From positions 1-62,800 of the forward strand of contig CAIUVX010000045.1 of the NCBI GenBank assembly GCA_903902705.1: 62,800 bases of DNA, in the 5' to 3' direction. Below the pieces are notes generated by a model, which saw only the letters and a list, made by a program, of their open reading frames with translations, did no database searches and had not been told where the DNA came from. A program made the translations under genes and the position numbers. The DNA comes from an uncultured Methylococcales bacterium (GTDB lineage: Bacteria > Pseudomonadota > Gammaproteobacteria > Methylococcales > Methylomonadaceae). The first letter of the stretch is position 1. Every line of letters starts with the position of its first letter. Positions 7,848 to 16,237 of this stretch are shown one piece after another.

Positions 7848-9593
7848 ATGACTATTCAAGCGATTAATCAATATCACAACGCTATTCACAAGATTTATCA
7901 ATACAGTGGTCAAAGTCATGAGCAAGCGATAAAAAATGAATTTCAAAAACTCATTAATCACTATTGTGAAAAACGCAATTTATTGATTGTCAGTGAAATA
8001 AATATTAAAAATAAACACGGAGTTTTAATTCGTCCCGACGGGATTGTTAAAAATAATTTACGATTGGATTGTGGCTATTGGGAAAGTAAAGCCAATGTTG
8101 ATTTAGACAAAGAAATCGATAATAAAATTAATTCTGGGTATCCATTAACCAATACGCTATTTCAAGATGATAAAAAAGCGATTCTTTATCAAAATGACCA
8201 ACTTTATTTAACAACTAACTTAAATGATGAACGTGAACTCGATAAATTATTAACCCAGTTTGTTAGTTATGAAAGCAAAGAAATAAAAGAATTTACTGCC
8301 GCTATTGAACAATTTAAACACGATTTACCACATATTCTTAACGCCTTGCGTGATATGATTAGTTTGCAAGAAAAAAATAATAAAGCATTCCTAAATACCC
8401 GTTATGATTTTTTAATTATCTGTCAACACAGTATTAATCCTGAAATTACCCTCAGTGATGTCAATGAAATGCTGTTACAGCATATATTAACTGAAGAAAT
8501 TTTTATTAGTATTTTTAGCGATGCGCAGTTTTTTCAGGATAATAATATTGCGAAAGAACTCTATAAGGTGGAATCGACATTTTTTAATGGCACAACTAAA
8601 CGCAATACTTTAGGGGGTATTCAACATTATTACACTGTGATTAAATTGCGGGCGGCGGCGATTGCCGACCATCACGATAAACAGGTATTTTTAAAAGTGA
8701 TTTATGAGAACTTTTATAAAGCCTACAATCCAAAAGCTGCCGATAGATTAGGGATTGTTTATACGCCACATGAGATTGTAAAGTTTCAAATTGAAAGCGT
8801 GGATTTTTTACTGGAAAAACATTTTAATAAATCCTTAGCGGACGAAGGTATTAAAATATTAGACCCGTGTACAGGCACAGGAACTTATCTGTGTGATTTA
8901 ATCGATTATTTACCTGCACACCGTTTAGCGTATAAATATAAACACGATATGTTCGCTAATGAACTAGGATTATTATCTTATTATATTGCTAATTTGAATA
9001 TTGAATATACCTATCAGCAAAAAATGGGGCAGTATGAAGAATTTAATCATATTTGTTGGGTGGATACTTTAGATAATACGGGCTTTGGTTTAAAAGGCAC
9101 GAATACTGATTTGTTTGGTTTGAGTGTGGAAAATACGGAACGCATTAGAGAACAGAATAGTCATAAAATATCAGTAATCATTGGTAATCCGCCGTATAAC
9201 GCAAAACAAGAAAATTATAATTTACAAAATGCTAACCGTTTTTACAAAGAGATTGATAGTCGTATTAAAAATAGTTATATCAAACAAGGTACAGCACAAA
9301 ATCAAATTGTAATTTATGATATGTACACGCGTTTTTTACGCTGGGCAACTGATAGATTACAAGAAGATGGTATTATTTCGTTTATTATTAATCGCAGTTT
9401 TATTGATAGCCGCACCTTTGATGGTTTTAGAAAATGTTTAGCCGAAGAATTTGATTTTGTTTATATTGTTGATACCCAAAGCGATGTGCGAAAAAACCCC
9501 AAAATATCAGGCACTAAGCATAATGTGTTCGGTATTCAAACAGGCGTTGCAGTGTTGTTTTTAGTGAAAAAATCAGAGGATAAAAATGAATAA
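7848..9593 (+). CDS. Type ISP-like restriction-modification protein, N-terminal half (nuclease-like region and methyltransferase)
   Basis: A 581-residue protein. An N-terminal region with DGIVKNNLRLDCGYWESKA resembles the PD-(D/E)xK-like nuclease segment of ISP and type IIG enzymes. A gamma-class N6-adenine methyltransferase follows, with motif I DPCTGTGTYL (from D339) and the catalytic NPPY from N447. The protein stops after GTKHNVFGIQTGVAVLFLVKK, where intact relatives normally run on into a target recognition domain. That domain is encoded separately at 10280-11554. The gap between them carries family A palindromes and a GIY-YIG gene, so I read this as one gene split by an insertion. No helicase domain is seen, unlike full LlaBIII-type enzymes. 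Whether the two halves still work as a two-subunit enzyme is open. Confidence 0.75.
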   Translation: MTIQAINQYHNAIHKIYQYSGQSHEQAIKNEFQKLINHYCEKRNLLIVSEINIKNKHGVLIRPDGIVKNNLRLDCGYWESKANVDLDKEIDNKINSGYPLTNTLFQDDKKAILYQNDQLYLTTNLNDERELDKLLTQFVSYESKEIKEFTAAIEQFKHDLPHILNALRDMISLQEKNNKAFLNTRYDFLIICQHSINPEITLSDVNEMLLQHILTEEIFISIFSDAQFFQDNNIAKELYKVESTFFNGTTKRNTLGGIQHYYTVIKLRAAAIADHHDKQVFLKVIYENFYKAYNPKAADRLGIVYTPHEIVKFQIESVDFLLEKHFNKSLADEGIKILDPCTGTGTYLCDLIDYLPAHRLAYKYKHDMFANELGLLSYYIANLNIEYTYQQKMGQYEEFNHICWVDTLDNTGFGLKGTNTDLFGLSVENTERIREQNSHKISVIIGNPPYNAKQENYNLQNANRFYKEIDSRIKNSYIKQGTAQNQIVIYDMYTRFLRWATDRLQEDGIISFIINRSFIDSRTFDGFRKCLAEEFDFVYIVDTQSDVRKNPKISGTKHNVFGIQTGVAVLFLVKKSEDKNE

Positions 9594-9600
9594 GCTATTA

Positions 9601-9742
9601 AATAAACCGTCCATGCTTCGACAAGCTCAGCACGAACGGTTTAATTTATCAGCACGAACGGTTTAATTTATCAGCACGAACGGTTTTGTAATTATTTTTC
9701 TCCGTTCGTCCTGAGCTTGTCGAAGGATGAATGGAGAAAAAT
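9601..9742. repeat. Family A palindromes, tandem copies upstream of the GIY-YIG gene
   Basis: At least two hairpin units occur. The first has AAACCG and a CGGTTTAATTTATCAGCACGA motif repeated two to three times. The second has arms ATTATTTTTCTCC and GGAGAAAAATAAT around the CGTTCGTCCTGAGCTTGTCGAA core. They directly precede the nuclease gene at 9768. Confidence 0.85.
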
Positions 9743-9767
9743 AATAAGTAACAAAAGGATAAATAAA

Positions 9768-10052
9768 ATGTTTTGGGTTTATATTTTACGCTGTGCCGAT
9801 GATAGTTATTACACAGGACATACAGATAATCTTGAAATGCGTATTGGTCAACATCAGACAGGCGAATGCGGTGGTTATACTTCAACACGCCGCCCATTGG
9901 AGTATATTTGGTCACAAGAATTTCCTACTCGAATAGAAGCTTTATCAGCCGAGAGACAAATTAAAGGCTGGAGTCGTAAGAAGAAAGAAGCCATGATGCG
10001 TGGTGATTGGGCAGAAGTCTCTCGTTTGGCTCAAAGCAAATCTCGAACGTAG
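9768..10052 (+). CDS. Small GIY-YIG nuclease (UPF0213/URI-type), inserted in a restriction-modification gene
   Basis: This 94-residue single-domain nuclease carries the GIY-YIG signature as V4-Y5-I6 and Y15-T16-G17, the catalytic Arg at 25 and the metal-binding Glu at 62 (AERQIKGW). I chose the ATG at 9768, preceded by AAAGGA; the longer frame from 9717 begins inside a palindrome. GIY-YIG enzymes cleave DNA and include homing endonucleases and UvrC. Family A palindromes flank the gene on both sides, and the whole block separates the two halves of the restriction-modification gene. The arrangement is that of a small selfish element, though mobility is inference. Confidence 0.85.
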   Translation: MFWVYILRCADDSYYTGHTDNLEMRIGQHQTGECGGYTSTRRPLEYIWSQEFPTRIEALSAERQIKGWSRKKKEAMMRGDWAEVSRLAQSKSRT

Positions 10053-10067
10053 TTGTCTGCCCACAGT

Positions 10068-10149
10068 TAATAATTTTTCCATTCACCCCATTCGACAAGC
10101 TCATGACAGGCTTCGACAAGCTCAGGGCGAACGGAAAAATTATTAACTG
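10068..10149. repeat. Family A palindrome downstream of the GIY-YIG gene
   Basis: Arms TTAATAATTTTTCC and GGAAAAATTATTAA are exact inverted repeats enclosing two copies of TTCGACAAGCTCA. These arms differ from those of every other copy in the window. Confidence 0.85.
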
Positions 10150-10179
10150 TGAATGTTTATTATAAATCGCTACTGCTAT

Positions 10180-10246
10180 TCAGTTAAACCGTTCGTGCTG
10201 AGTTGTGAGCTTGTCGAACAATCGAAGCATGAATGGTTTAACTGAA
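10180..10246. repeat. Family A palindrome, second downstream copy
   Basis: Arms CAGTTAAACC and GGTTTAACTG enclose GTTCGTGCTGAGTTGTGAGC and the TTGTCGAA core. It lies 34 nt before the second half of the split gene. Confidence 0.8.
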
Positions 10247-10279
10247 TGACAGAAACAACTATTATTTTTATTTAATTAA

Positions 10280-11554
10280 ATGACTAAAAAAGCAGAGATT
10301 TATTATTTTACCTTGACCGATGAATTACCACGCGAAGATAAATTAACGTGGTTTAAGAATACGCGGTTTACAAACATTGAGTTTGATAAAATTAATCCAG
10401 ATGATAAGGGGAATTGGCTTAATTTAACGGATAATGATTTTGATAGTTTGTTACCTTTGGTTGATAAAGATGTTAAAGCGGGTAAAGGGGAGCAGGCTGT
10501 TTTTAAGATGTTTTCAAGAGGTGTTGCTACGCAACGCGATGAATGGGTTTATGATTTTGATAAAAAGAATTTAGAAAATAAAATGCGGTTTTTTGTTACT
10601 GTTTATCAAGCAACTTTGAAAAATTTAGATTTTAAAAATAAGCACTTAATTAAATTCGATAGAGAATTAGATAAATATTTACAGCGCAATATTGAAAAAT
10701 TTTTTGAAGAAAGTCATATTATTGAAAGTATTTATAGACCATTCACAAAAATGGCTTTTTATTTTGACAAGCATTTTAATGGCATGACTTATCAATGGTT
10801 TGATATTTATAATGCTGAGAACTATTATATTGCTTTTAATGCGATAGGTGGCTCAAAAGAATTTCATTGTCTTGCTGCAAATAACATTATTGATTTACAT
10901 TTCACAGGGGATTCTCAATGCCTACCTTTATATGTTTATGACAAAGACGGCAACCCACACGATAATATAACCGACTGGGCATTAACCCAATTTCAAGCGC
11001 GTTATTCGGAGTCCAAACTCATGAGTTTGGACTCCACTAAAGAAGCTATATTCCATTATGTCTACGCCGTATTACATAATCCCGCTTACCGTGAAAAATA
11101 CCAACAGAATTTAAAACGTGAATTCCCGCGCATTCCGTTTTATGATGATTTTGAACAATGGGTAGAATGGGGCAGGGCATTAATAGATTTGCATTTGAAT
11201 TATGAAACCGTCGAAAAATATCCATTAAAACGCTTGAATACGCCACCCGTCGCTAAGCCAAAAACCAAACTCAAAGCCGATAAAATAAATAGCGTGATTC
11301 AATTAGATGATAATACCAGTTTAAGCGGTATTCCCTTGCAAGCGTGGCAATATAAATTAGGTAATCGCAGTGCCTTAGAATGGGTATTAGATCAATATAA
11401 AGAAAAGAAACCCAAAGACCCAACGATTGCCGAAAAATTTAATAATTATCGCTTTGCCGATTATAAAGAACAGGTGATTGAATTATTAATGCGGGTGTGT
11501 ACGGTATCGGTGGAAACCATGAAAATTATTGAGGCAATGAAGAAAATAGGCTAA
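10280..11554 (+). CDS. Type ISP-like restriction-modification protein, C-terminal half (target recognition region)
   Basis: This 424-residue protein begins MTKKAEIYYFTLTDELPR. That matches the point in intact ISP-type proteins where, after the methyltransferase domain, the chain passes a K-x-x-I-Y-Y strand into the target recognition domain. It contains IYRPF, typical of this region (RPF followed by aromatic residues), and the KYPLKRLNTPPV-type stretch late in the chain. It has no catalytic motif of its own. With 7848-9593 it would make a chain of about 1000 residues. The ATG at 10280 lacks a clear ribosome site, in line with a start created by chance at the insertion edge. Confidence 0.7.
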   Translation: MTKKAEIYYFTLTDELPREDKLTWFKNTRFTNIEFDKINPDDKGNWLNLTDNDFDSLLPLVDKDVKAGKGEQAVFKMFSRGVATQRDEWVYDFDKKNLENKMRFFVTVYQATLKNLDFKNKHLIKFDRELDKYLQRNIEKFFEESHIIESIYRPFTKMAFYFDKHFNGMTYQWFDIYNAENYYIAFNAIGGSKEFHCLAANNIIDLHFTGDSQCLPLYVYDKDGNPHDNITDWALTQFQARYSESKLMSLDSTKEAIFHYVYAVLHNPAYREKYQQNLKREFPRIPFYDDFEQWVEWGRALIDLHLNYETVEKYPLKRLNTPPVAKPKTKLKADKINSVIQLDDNTSLSGIPLQAWQYKLGNRSALEWVLDQYKEKKPKDPTIAEKFNNYRFADYKEQVIELLMRVCTVSVETMKIIEAMKKIG

Positions 11555-11692
11555 GTTTATACGCACTTATCTTGGCTGTTTGAGATAAAATCTGGCATCG
11601 TTACCATCATACTAAAAATAAAAGTTGAATACCACGTCTTATATCTTTAAGGTTTATACAGTAATTAACGCACTTAATTGGCAGGGCAATCA

Positions 11693-13882
11693 ATGAACCG
11701 ATCTGTGATAAATGAATTTTGGGGTGGCTTGGCGGCGATGCTGGTTGCTTTACCTGCCGCTATTGCTTTTGGCGTGTTAGTTTATTCAAGCATTTCACCG
11801 CAGATGATTGGTGAAGGAGCTTTTGTTGGCATAATGGGCGCGGCTGCATTGGGCTTAACCGCGCCACTGTTTGGTCGAACGCCTGCGTTGATTTCTGCAC
11901 CGTGCGCACCTGCGGCGGCTATTTTATCCGCGCTGGCGGTGGATTTAATAGGGCAGGGCATAGAAATTGGGCGAATTTCTGGCTTATTAGCCTTAACTGC
12001 GTTGTTTGCGGCGTTGTTACAAATTCTTTATGGGCTGTTAAAAGGCGGGCAACTTATTAAATATATTCCTTTTCCTGTCGTTAGTGGTTATTTATCGGGG
12101 GTGGGGTTGATTATTGCGATGGGGCAGTTGCCTAAATTGCTGGGCTTACCAAAAGGCTTGGGGCTTTGGCAGGGGCTACAGTCGCCCGATTTATGGCAAC
12201 CGACGGGTATTGTGGTCGGCGTGGTAACAATTGCCGTTATGTTAATTACGCCGCGTGTAACGCAAAAAATTCCTGCGACTATTATGGGTTTAACAGCGGG
12301 TATTGTTAGTTATTTTGTAATAGGTTTATGGATACCTGCCTTATTGTCACTGGACGCTAATTCGTTAGTGGTCGGTACTATTTCGGCTAACAGCTCTTTT
12401 TTGGCAACGGTTAGCGGACGCTTTGCCTCTATCGCACAGATACAGCTATCTGATTTGCGCTTAGTTGCTCACTCAGCGGTGGCTTTGTCTGCACTATTGT
12501 CTATTGATACTTTGAAAACCTGCGTGATATTGGATTCGTTGACTAAAAATCGTCATAACTCTAATCGTGAATTACTAGGGCAGGGCATGGCTAATCTGAT
12601 GGCGTTTATAACAGGTGGGATGTCTGGCTCTGGCACAATGGGACCCACGTTGGTCAATGTCAGCAGTGGTGGTCGCAAAACTTTATCAGGTTTTATTGAA
12701 GGTGGCTTGGTGGTATTGGCATTAGTGGTGTTATCTCCGTTAATCGCGTGGGTGCCGATTAGTGCCTTAGCAGGTATTTTGTTAGTGGTCGCGTTTAGAA
12801 TTTTTGACTGGCGTTCCTTTCGTCTACTCCAACATAAAGAAACGCGTTTTGATTTTATAGTGATTGCTGCTGTGGTGGTGGTTGCTGAAACAGTGGGGTT
12901 GATTTCGGCTGCCGCAACAGGTGTGGGACTGGCGATTTTATTATTTATTCGTGATCAAATTCGCATCTCGGTGTTACGGCAACGGGCAACACTGAAAGAC
13001 GTGTCTTCTAAAACTTATCGCCTCGAATCAGAAAATGCTGTTTTACAAGCACATGGAGATGAAGCGGCGGTTATCGATTTGCAAGGCAATTTATTTTTTG
13101 GCACGACAGATCATTTATTTACTCAACTAGAAGCTGATTTAGCCACCCAAAAATGGCTATTATTTGATATGCGCCGTGTGCAATCTTTGGACTATACCGC
13201 CACCCATTTATTCACTTTGATGCAAGATAGGTTGAAAGAGCGTGGTGGTGAATTGCTATTTAGTGGAATGCCCTCTAGTTTACCCAGTGGACAAGACCTG
13301 CAACGCTATATGAAGGATGTAGGCTTGTTGGATGGACAAAATGGCATTCGACTTTTTGAATCGAGGGATGAGGGATTGGAGTGGATGGAAAGTCGTATTC
13401 TTAACGAATCAGGCGAGTTTGAAAAGCCAGCTGAACAAACTTTAGACCTTAAAGACATTGAATTGTTACGCGAAATGGATGGGTCAACCCTGAATGCTTT
13501 GCGCCTGTGTGTGCATGAATTAAGTGTTCATGCGGGAGAACATATATTTACGGTAGGCGATAGTGGCGATGACATTTTTATGATTCGGCGTGGCACAGTG
13601 CGTATTTTGCTGCCATTAAAAGGTGGTAAATATCACCATTTAGCGACTTTTTCACAAGGCGATTATTTTGGCGAAATGGCATTTCTTGATTATCACCAAC
13701 GCTCTGCCAATGCTATTGCTAAAACCGATTGTGAGCTTTATGTGTTATCGAGAAAAAAGTTTAATTTGCGCGTCTATGATAATGCAGTATTAGGAGCGCG
13801 GGTTTTTGCGCGTATTGCCAGTGCGATTTCAGCACGTTTACGACAAGCGGATAGTGAACTTTCCGCGTTGGAAGATCATTAA
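11693..13882 (+). CDS. SulP-family anion transporter with STAS and cyclic-nucleotide-binding domains
   Basis: This is a 729-residue protein starting at ATG 11693; a TTG at 11678 would add five residues. Residues 1-430 form the SulP membrane core of about 12 segments, with WGGLAAMLVALPAAIAFG at its start. Residues about 450-570 form a STAS domain (AVIDLQGNLFFG, LLFDMRRVQSLDYTA). The last 140 residues form a CRP-type cNMP-binding fold (GDYFGEMAFLD phosphate-binding cassette, then NAIAKTDCELYVLSR). SulP proteins move sulfate, bicarbonate or related anions. The C-terminal sensor suggests gating by a nucleotide, but the cassette lacks the usual R-S/T-A order in full (here QRSANA), so ligand type is uncertain. 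Confidence 0.9.
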   Translation: MNRSVINEFWGGLAAMLVALPAAIAFGVLVYSSISPQMIGEGAFVGIMGAAALGLTAPLFGRTPALISAPCAPAAAILSALAVDLIGQGIEIGRISGLLALTALFAALLQILYGLLKGGQLIKYIPFPVVSGYLSGVGLIIAMGQLPKLLGLPKGLGLWQGLQSPDLWQPTGIVVGVVTIAVMLITPRVTQKIPATIMGLTAGIVSYFVIGLWIPALLSLDANSLVVGTISANSSFLATVSGRFASIAQIQLSDLRLVAHSAVALSALLSIDTLKTCVILDSLTKNRHNSNRELLGQGMANLMAFITGGMSGSGTMGPTLVNVSSGGRKTLSGFIEGGLVVLALVVLSPLIAWVPISALAGILLVVAFRIFDWRSFRLLQHKETRFDFIVIAAVVVVAETVGLISAAATGVGLAILLFIRDQIRISVLRQRATLKDVSSKTYRLESENAVLQAHGDEAAVIDLQGNLFFGTTDHLFTQLEADLATQKWLLFDMRRVQSLDYTATHLFTLMQDRLKERGGELLFSGMPSSLPSGQDLQRYMKDVGLLDGQNGIRLFESRDEGLEWMESRILNESGEFEKPAEQTLDLKDIELLREMDGSTLNALRLCVHELSVHAGEHIFTVGDSGDDIFMIRRGTVRILLPLKGGKYHHLATFSQGDYFGEMAFLDYHQRSANAIAKTDCELYVLSRKKFNLRVYDNAVLGARVFARIASAISARLRQADSELSALEDH

Positions 13883-13886
13883 ATAA

Positions 13887-13917
13887 ACCAGCACAAGGCT
13901 TTTGCCTTGTGCTGGTT
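13887..13917. terminator. Strong bidirectional hairpin between convergent genes
   Basis: ACCAGCACAAGGC-TTTT-GCCTTGTGCTGGT is a perfect 13-bp stem sitting between the stops of the SulP gene and the convergent gene at 13925. There is no U-run, so it could equally be a mRNA-stabilising hairpin. Confidence 0.65.
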
Positions 13918-13924
13918 AAGTGCT

Positions 13925-14338
13925 TTATTCAGCGGCTTTATCGGCTATTTTAAGTAACCAGCCAGTTTCTTCGTGACACGTTCCTTCATTCGCTTTAGCG
14001 CGTGCATTTAATCTGACAAATTTACCCGTGTATTCTGCGGGTAATTTAGCGTTAACTTTATGAAAACTACTATTGCTTTCGATGGTAAAGGCAATGGCTT
14101 TATCTTTTATGGATAGTTTGATACTGTCTGTACTGGTCCACGCAGGTACTTTAAAACTAAACTCCGACTCAGGGGCAACTTGATGCTGTTCAGGTGCTTT
14201 GTATTCACTCAGGGTAAAATCAGTAAACTTGGGTTTATGACATTCTTTTGCCAATTCGTCAGGGCTATAAGCGAAAGCCGCGCTATTTGCCAACATGATT
14301 ACAGTCAGCACTATCGATTTTGTTATGTTCATCCTCAT
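13925..14338 (-). CDS. Hypothetical secreted protein
   Basis: This 137-residue protein has a clear signal peptide (MRMNITKSIVLTV, hydrophobic core, cleavage near AFA). The mature domain of about 115 residues contains two cysteines (AKECHKP and EGTCHEE) that could form a disulfide. It looks like a small all-beta domain (alternating FSFKVPAW, KLSIKDKAIAFTIE and FVRLNARAKA strands). I do not recognise the family. It stands alone, convergent with the SulP gene. Confidence 0.6.
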   Translation of the reverse strand: MRMNITKSIVLTVIMLANSAAFAYSPDELAKECHKPKFTDFTLSEYKAPEQHQVAPESEFSFKVPAWTSTDSIKLSIKDKAIAFTIESNSSFHKVNAKLPAEYTGKFVRLNARAKANEGTCHEETGWLLKIADKAAE

Positions 14339-14470
14339 TCCTCACATAAAGCATACATTATTGTTATTTTCTAGCAACCACCGCCACTTTAAATATTTTT
14401 GCAATGAAATTCAATAGATTCATATCCAGATAAAAATAAGGGGAATAACACGCTAGAGCTAACACACAAT

Positions 14471-14558
14471 CAAATGATACCGTTCGTGGTGAGCTGTGAG
14501 CTTATCGAACCACATTCACACTTCGACAAGCTCAGTGCGAACGGTTTTGTTATCATTT
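14471..14558. repeat. Family A palindrome upstream of purM
   Basis: Outer arms AAATGATA and TATCATTT flank CCGTTCG, two GAGC-TT-TCGAA-type cores and CGAACGG. It is non-coding; the open frame running through it into purM is a reading artefact. Confidence 0.8.
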
Positions 14559-14653
14559 TATTAACCGTTAGCTATATTGTTTATCCTTGCCACAAAACCC
14601 AGCGGGTCTTGTACAATATAAACACAATAATTTTTAAAGAGAGAGTCGCAAAC

Positions 14654-15685
14654 ATGGCAGAAAGTTTGAATTATAAAAGTGCAGGTGTTGATATTGCCGC
14701 AGGGAATGAATTAGTTGAACGTATCAAACCGATTGCAGCAGCAACACGCACAGCGGGCGTTATGGCAGGGCTAGGTGGTTTTGGTTCGATGTTTGAATTA
14801 CCCTTAGATCGATATAAACAGCCTATTTTAGTCTCTGGAACAGACGGTGTGGGTACAAAACTTAAACTGGCTATCGACTTAGATAAACATAATACCGTTG
14901 GCATTGATCTAGTGGCAATGTGTGTTAATGACATTATTGTCCAAGGTGCAGAGCCGTTATTTTTTCTGGATTATTTTGCCACAGGTAAATTGGATGTCGA
15001 TACTGCCGCCGCTGTCATTGAAGGCATAGGCAAAGGTTGTCTGTTAGCAGGCGCGGCATTAGTGGGTGGTGAAACCGCCGAAATGCCAGGTATGTACGCT
15101 GATGGTGAATATGATTTAGCGGGCTTTTGTGTCGGTATCGTCGAAAAAACCAAAGTGATCGACGGTAGCAAAGTGCAAGTGGGCGATAAATTGATTGGTA
15201 TCGCTTCCTCAGGGCCTCATTCCAATGGTTATTCGCTGATACGCAAAATTATCAGCCACAGTAATGCGTCATTGGACGAAGCGTTTGCCGATAAAACCTT
15301 AGGTGAAACTTTATTAGAACCAACCAAAATTTACGTTAAATCCTTGTTAGCCTTGCTGGAACAAGTGGATGTTCATGCTTTAGCTCATATTACAGGTGGG
15401 GGATTAACCGAAAATTTACCGCGTGTTTTGCCAGCAGGGATTGATGCCAATATTAATTTACAAGCGTGGCAATTTCCGCCGATTTTTCAATGGCTGCAAC
15501 AACAAGGCAATGTCACGCTAGCTGATATGCTTATTACCTTTAATTGCGGCGTAGGTATGATTGTTTGTGTCGCCGCTGAGGATGAACAAACCACACTGGA
15601 TAATTTGACTAACTTAGGTGAAACGGTTTTTAGCCTTGGTGAATTAGTCGCTGCTGACGGCAAGCCTAAAGTAAATTATTTGTAA
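14654..15685 (+). CDS. purM: Phosphoribosylformylglycinamidine cyclo-ligase
   Basis: PurM makes 5-aminoimidazole ribonucleotide from FGAM with ATP in de novo purine synthesis. The 343-residue length from the ATG at 14654 ([14 protein letters not shown]) matches the family norm of about 345; the frame from 14474 would add an unrelated repeat-coded stretch. Diagnostic motifs are [35 protein letters not shown] and the [13 protein letters not shown] motif. A strong terminator follows at 15699-15730. purN, often adjacent in gammaproteobacteria, is not here. Confidence 0.95.
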   Translation: MAESLNYKSAGVDIAAGNELVERIKPIAAATRTAGVMAGLGGFGSMFELPLDRYKQPILVSGTDGVGTKLKLAIDLDKHNTVGIDLVAMCVNDIIVQGAEPLFFLDYFATGKLDVDTAAAVIEGIGKGCLLAGAALVGGETAEMPGMYADGEYDLAGFCVGIVEKTKVIDGSKVQVGDKLIGIASSGPHSNGYSLIRKIISHSNASLDEAFADKTLGETLLEPTKIYVKSLLALLEQVDVHALAHITGGGLTENLPRVLPAGIDANINLQAWQFPPIFQWLQQQGNVTLADMLITFNCGVGMIVCVAAEDEQTTLDNLTNLGETVFSLGELVAADGKPKVNYL

Positions 15686-15698
15686 GTTATTTACAGCT

Positions 15699-15730
15699 CA
15701 AAAACGCCCCGTTTACGGGGCGTTTTTGTT
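15699..15730 (+). terminator. Rho-independent terminator of purM
   Basis: CAAAAACGCCCCG-TTTA-CGGGGCGTTTTTG is a 13-bp stem running into a T-rich tail, 14 nt after the purM stop. Confidence 0.95.
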
Positions 15731-15851
15731 TCTGCACCAGCATAAAAATTCCAATAAATTCTATTGGACTATGTGATTATTTCCATTGGTTAATGTAATT
15801 AATTACATTGACTAATAGCACTGATTCTCAGTCTAAAAACGCGAACAATTC

Positions 15852-16007
15852 GTATTTTTAAATATACAAATTCCACTTATAAAGTATGTTATTTATAATT
15901 TACTTATATTTCAATTAGTTATCGATATTTTTTTTTTCAAAAAAAAAACAAAATCGTATGATCGTTCTATTGTTGCTTTGTAGTAGTTGTTGCTAAACTG
16001 TATCCAG
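15852..16007 (+). promoter_or_regulatory. Upstream regulatory region P1 of the 883-aa multicopper oxidase, shared with P2
   Basis: Four blocks recur in the same order in the region before the 20713 gene. They are GTATTTTTAAATATAC (15852-15867), TTATATTTCAATTAGTTAT (15904-15922), a T-run facing an A-run (about 15926-15950), and ATCGTTCTATTGT (15961-15973) leading to GTTGCTA and ACTGTATCCA. The first box and ATCGTTC are 109 nt apart here and 107 nt apart in P2. A possible promoter is TTGTTG (15970) with TAAACT (15994), 18 nt apart. Between 15730 and 15852 I see nothing else. Confidence 0.7.
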
Positions 16008-16091
16008 ATTTTTAGTGCGGTATTCGTTTTTCAAAATTGATGTATACCGCTATCAAAATTAGAAACGTTGTTAAGCGTTCAGAATTAGAGA

Positions 16092-16228
16092 GTAAAGGCT
16101 AAACCTAAACGTAAGTTAGGGGCGGAAAGTTACGAATCCAAATTGTTTGGAAAGTCGAACTACCGAGGTGGCTTCGTTAACGTCACAACAGGTGCTTTTA
16201 AAGCGTTAAATTTTACCTAATTTTTAGG
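16092..16228 (+). ncRNA. Structured leader, candidate c-di-GMP-I (GEMM)-like riboswitch with Shine-Dalgarno hairpin
   Basis: The order AAAGGCTAAACC, a CCTAAAC-GTAA-GTTAGG hairpin with a GNRA loop, GGCGGAAAG, then a downstream CCGAGGTGGC resembles the GEMM-I aptamer consensus (GGCAAACC, GNAA loop, GGACGCAAAG, CCGGGTTGCC). GTTACGAA (16130) pairs with TTCGTTAAC (about 16173), enclosing a perfect TCCAAA-TTG-TTTGGA hairpin. Just before the start codon, CCTAA (16216-16220) can pair with TTAGG (16224-16228), which overlaps the ribosome site TTAGGAG. The same CCTAA/TTAGG pair closes the aptamer hairpin, which allows switching. Deviations, such as GCGGAAAG for ACGCAAAG, leave the ligand uncertain. Confidence 0.5.
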
Positions 16229-16237
16229 AGATGTATC

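Noticed and set aside
9649-9915. Minus-strand frame containing a STSSGRTE-type stretch
   Set aside because: That peptide is the translation of the family A palindrome, and the rest is antisense to the GIY-YIG gene.
14474-14653. N-terminal extension of purM
   Set aside because: It is encoded by a family A palindrome and is absent from PurM, which fits well from ATG 14654.
16092-16228. Mn2+-sensing yybP-ykoY riboswitch in front of the oxidase
   Set aside because: The conserved GGGGAGUAG-type and CUAC-loop sequences of that class are not visible; a GEMM-like pattern fits better.
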